DNA from: Bradyrhizobium sp.
Lineage (GTDB): Bacteria > Pseudomonadota > Alphaproteobacteria > Rhizobiales > Xanthobacteraceae
Assembly: GCA_028290165.1 (NCBI GenBank)
Contig: JAQGKJ010000839.1
Location: forward strand, 1 to 13,847
Direction of reading: 5' to 3'
Length of the DNA: 13,847 nucleotides
Shown in pieces: positions 13,761 to 13,847 of this stretch. Position numbers and translations under genes: made by a program. Numbering within the stretch: position 1 is the first letter of the stretch; each line of letters starts with the position of its first letter. Below the pieces are notes generated by a model. It was not told where the DNA came from. It worked only from the letters and a program-made list of their open reading frames with translations, and made no database searches.

Positions 13761-13847
<87 letters not shown>

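Overview
The window looks like chromosomal DNA from an alphaproteobacterium of the Bradyrhizobium / Rhodopseudomonas type. This rests on the high GC content, the style of the protein sequences (IalB-family protein, orphan Tat-exported ABC binding protein, TAXI binding proteins, Crp/Fnr and lone receiver proteins), and an intergenic palindromic repeat of a kind familiar from Bradyrhizobium genomes. The genus is inferred by recognition; no database search was run. I see no phage, insertion sequence, CRISPR array, tRNA or rRNA.

Layout. Positions 1-2410 hold three minus-strand genes read right to left: a 2,4-dienoyl-CoA-reductase-like SDR enzyme, an exported IalB-family protein, and the N-terminal part of rlmN, which runs off the left edge. 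A palindromic repeat sits at 2454-2556. Next comes a plus-strand pair: a zinc-free quinone-oxidoreductase-type MDR enzyme and an orphan Tat-exported ABC substrate-binding protein (2642-4613). A less GC-rich spacer precedes a second plus-strand pair (4939-7027): a single-pass membrane protein with Sel1-like repeats and a secreted TAXI-family solute-binding protein. They converge on a minus-strand pair, phhB and a YkvA/DUF1232 membrane protein (7165-7934). Divergent from phhB is a second TAXI protein (8119-9570), anchored in the membrane at both ends and carrying a cytosolic tail. It is followed by a Tat-exported PhoD-type phosphatase (9666-11249) whose upstream region carries in-phase Pho-box half-sites. 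A PCMT-like methyltransferase and a lone receiver-domain protein lie on the minus strand (11242-12558), opposite a Crp/Fnr-type regulator (12769-13518). The window ends in the first 29 codons of typA, behind a hairpin-rich leader.

How the genes may work together. Most of the window is ordinary housekeeping and accessory metabolism. The least explained part is 4.9-9.6 kb: two TAXI-type binding proteins, one secreted and one membrane-embedded with a cytosolic helical tail, plus a Sel1-repeat membrane protein, with no TRAP permease gene in the window. A sensing or scaffolding role instead of transport is a reasonable hypothesis, not a demonstrated one. The best-supported regulatory observation is the Pho-box array directly in front of the phosphatase gene, which predicts PhoB control under phosphate limitation.
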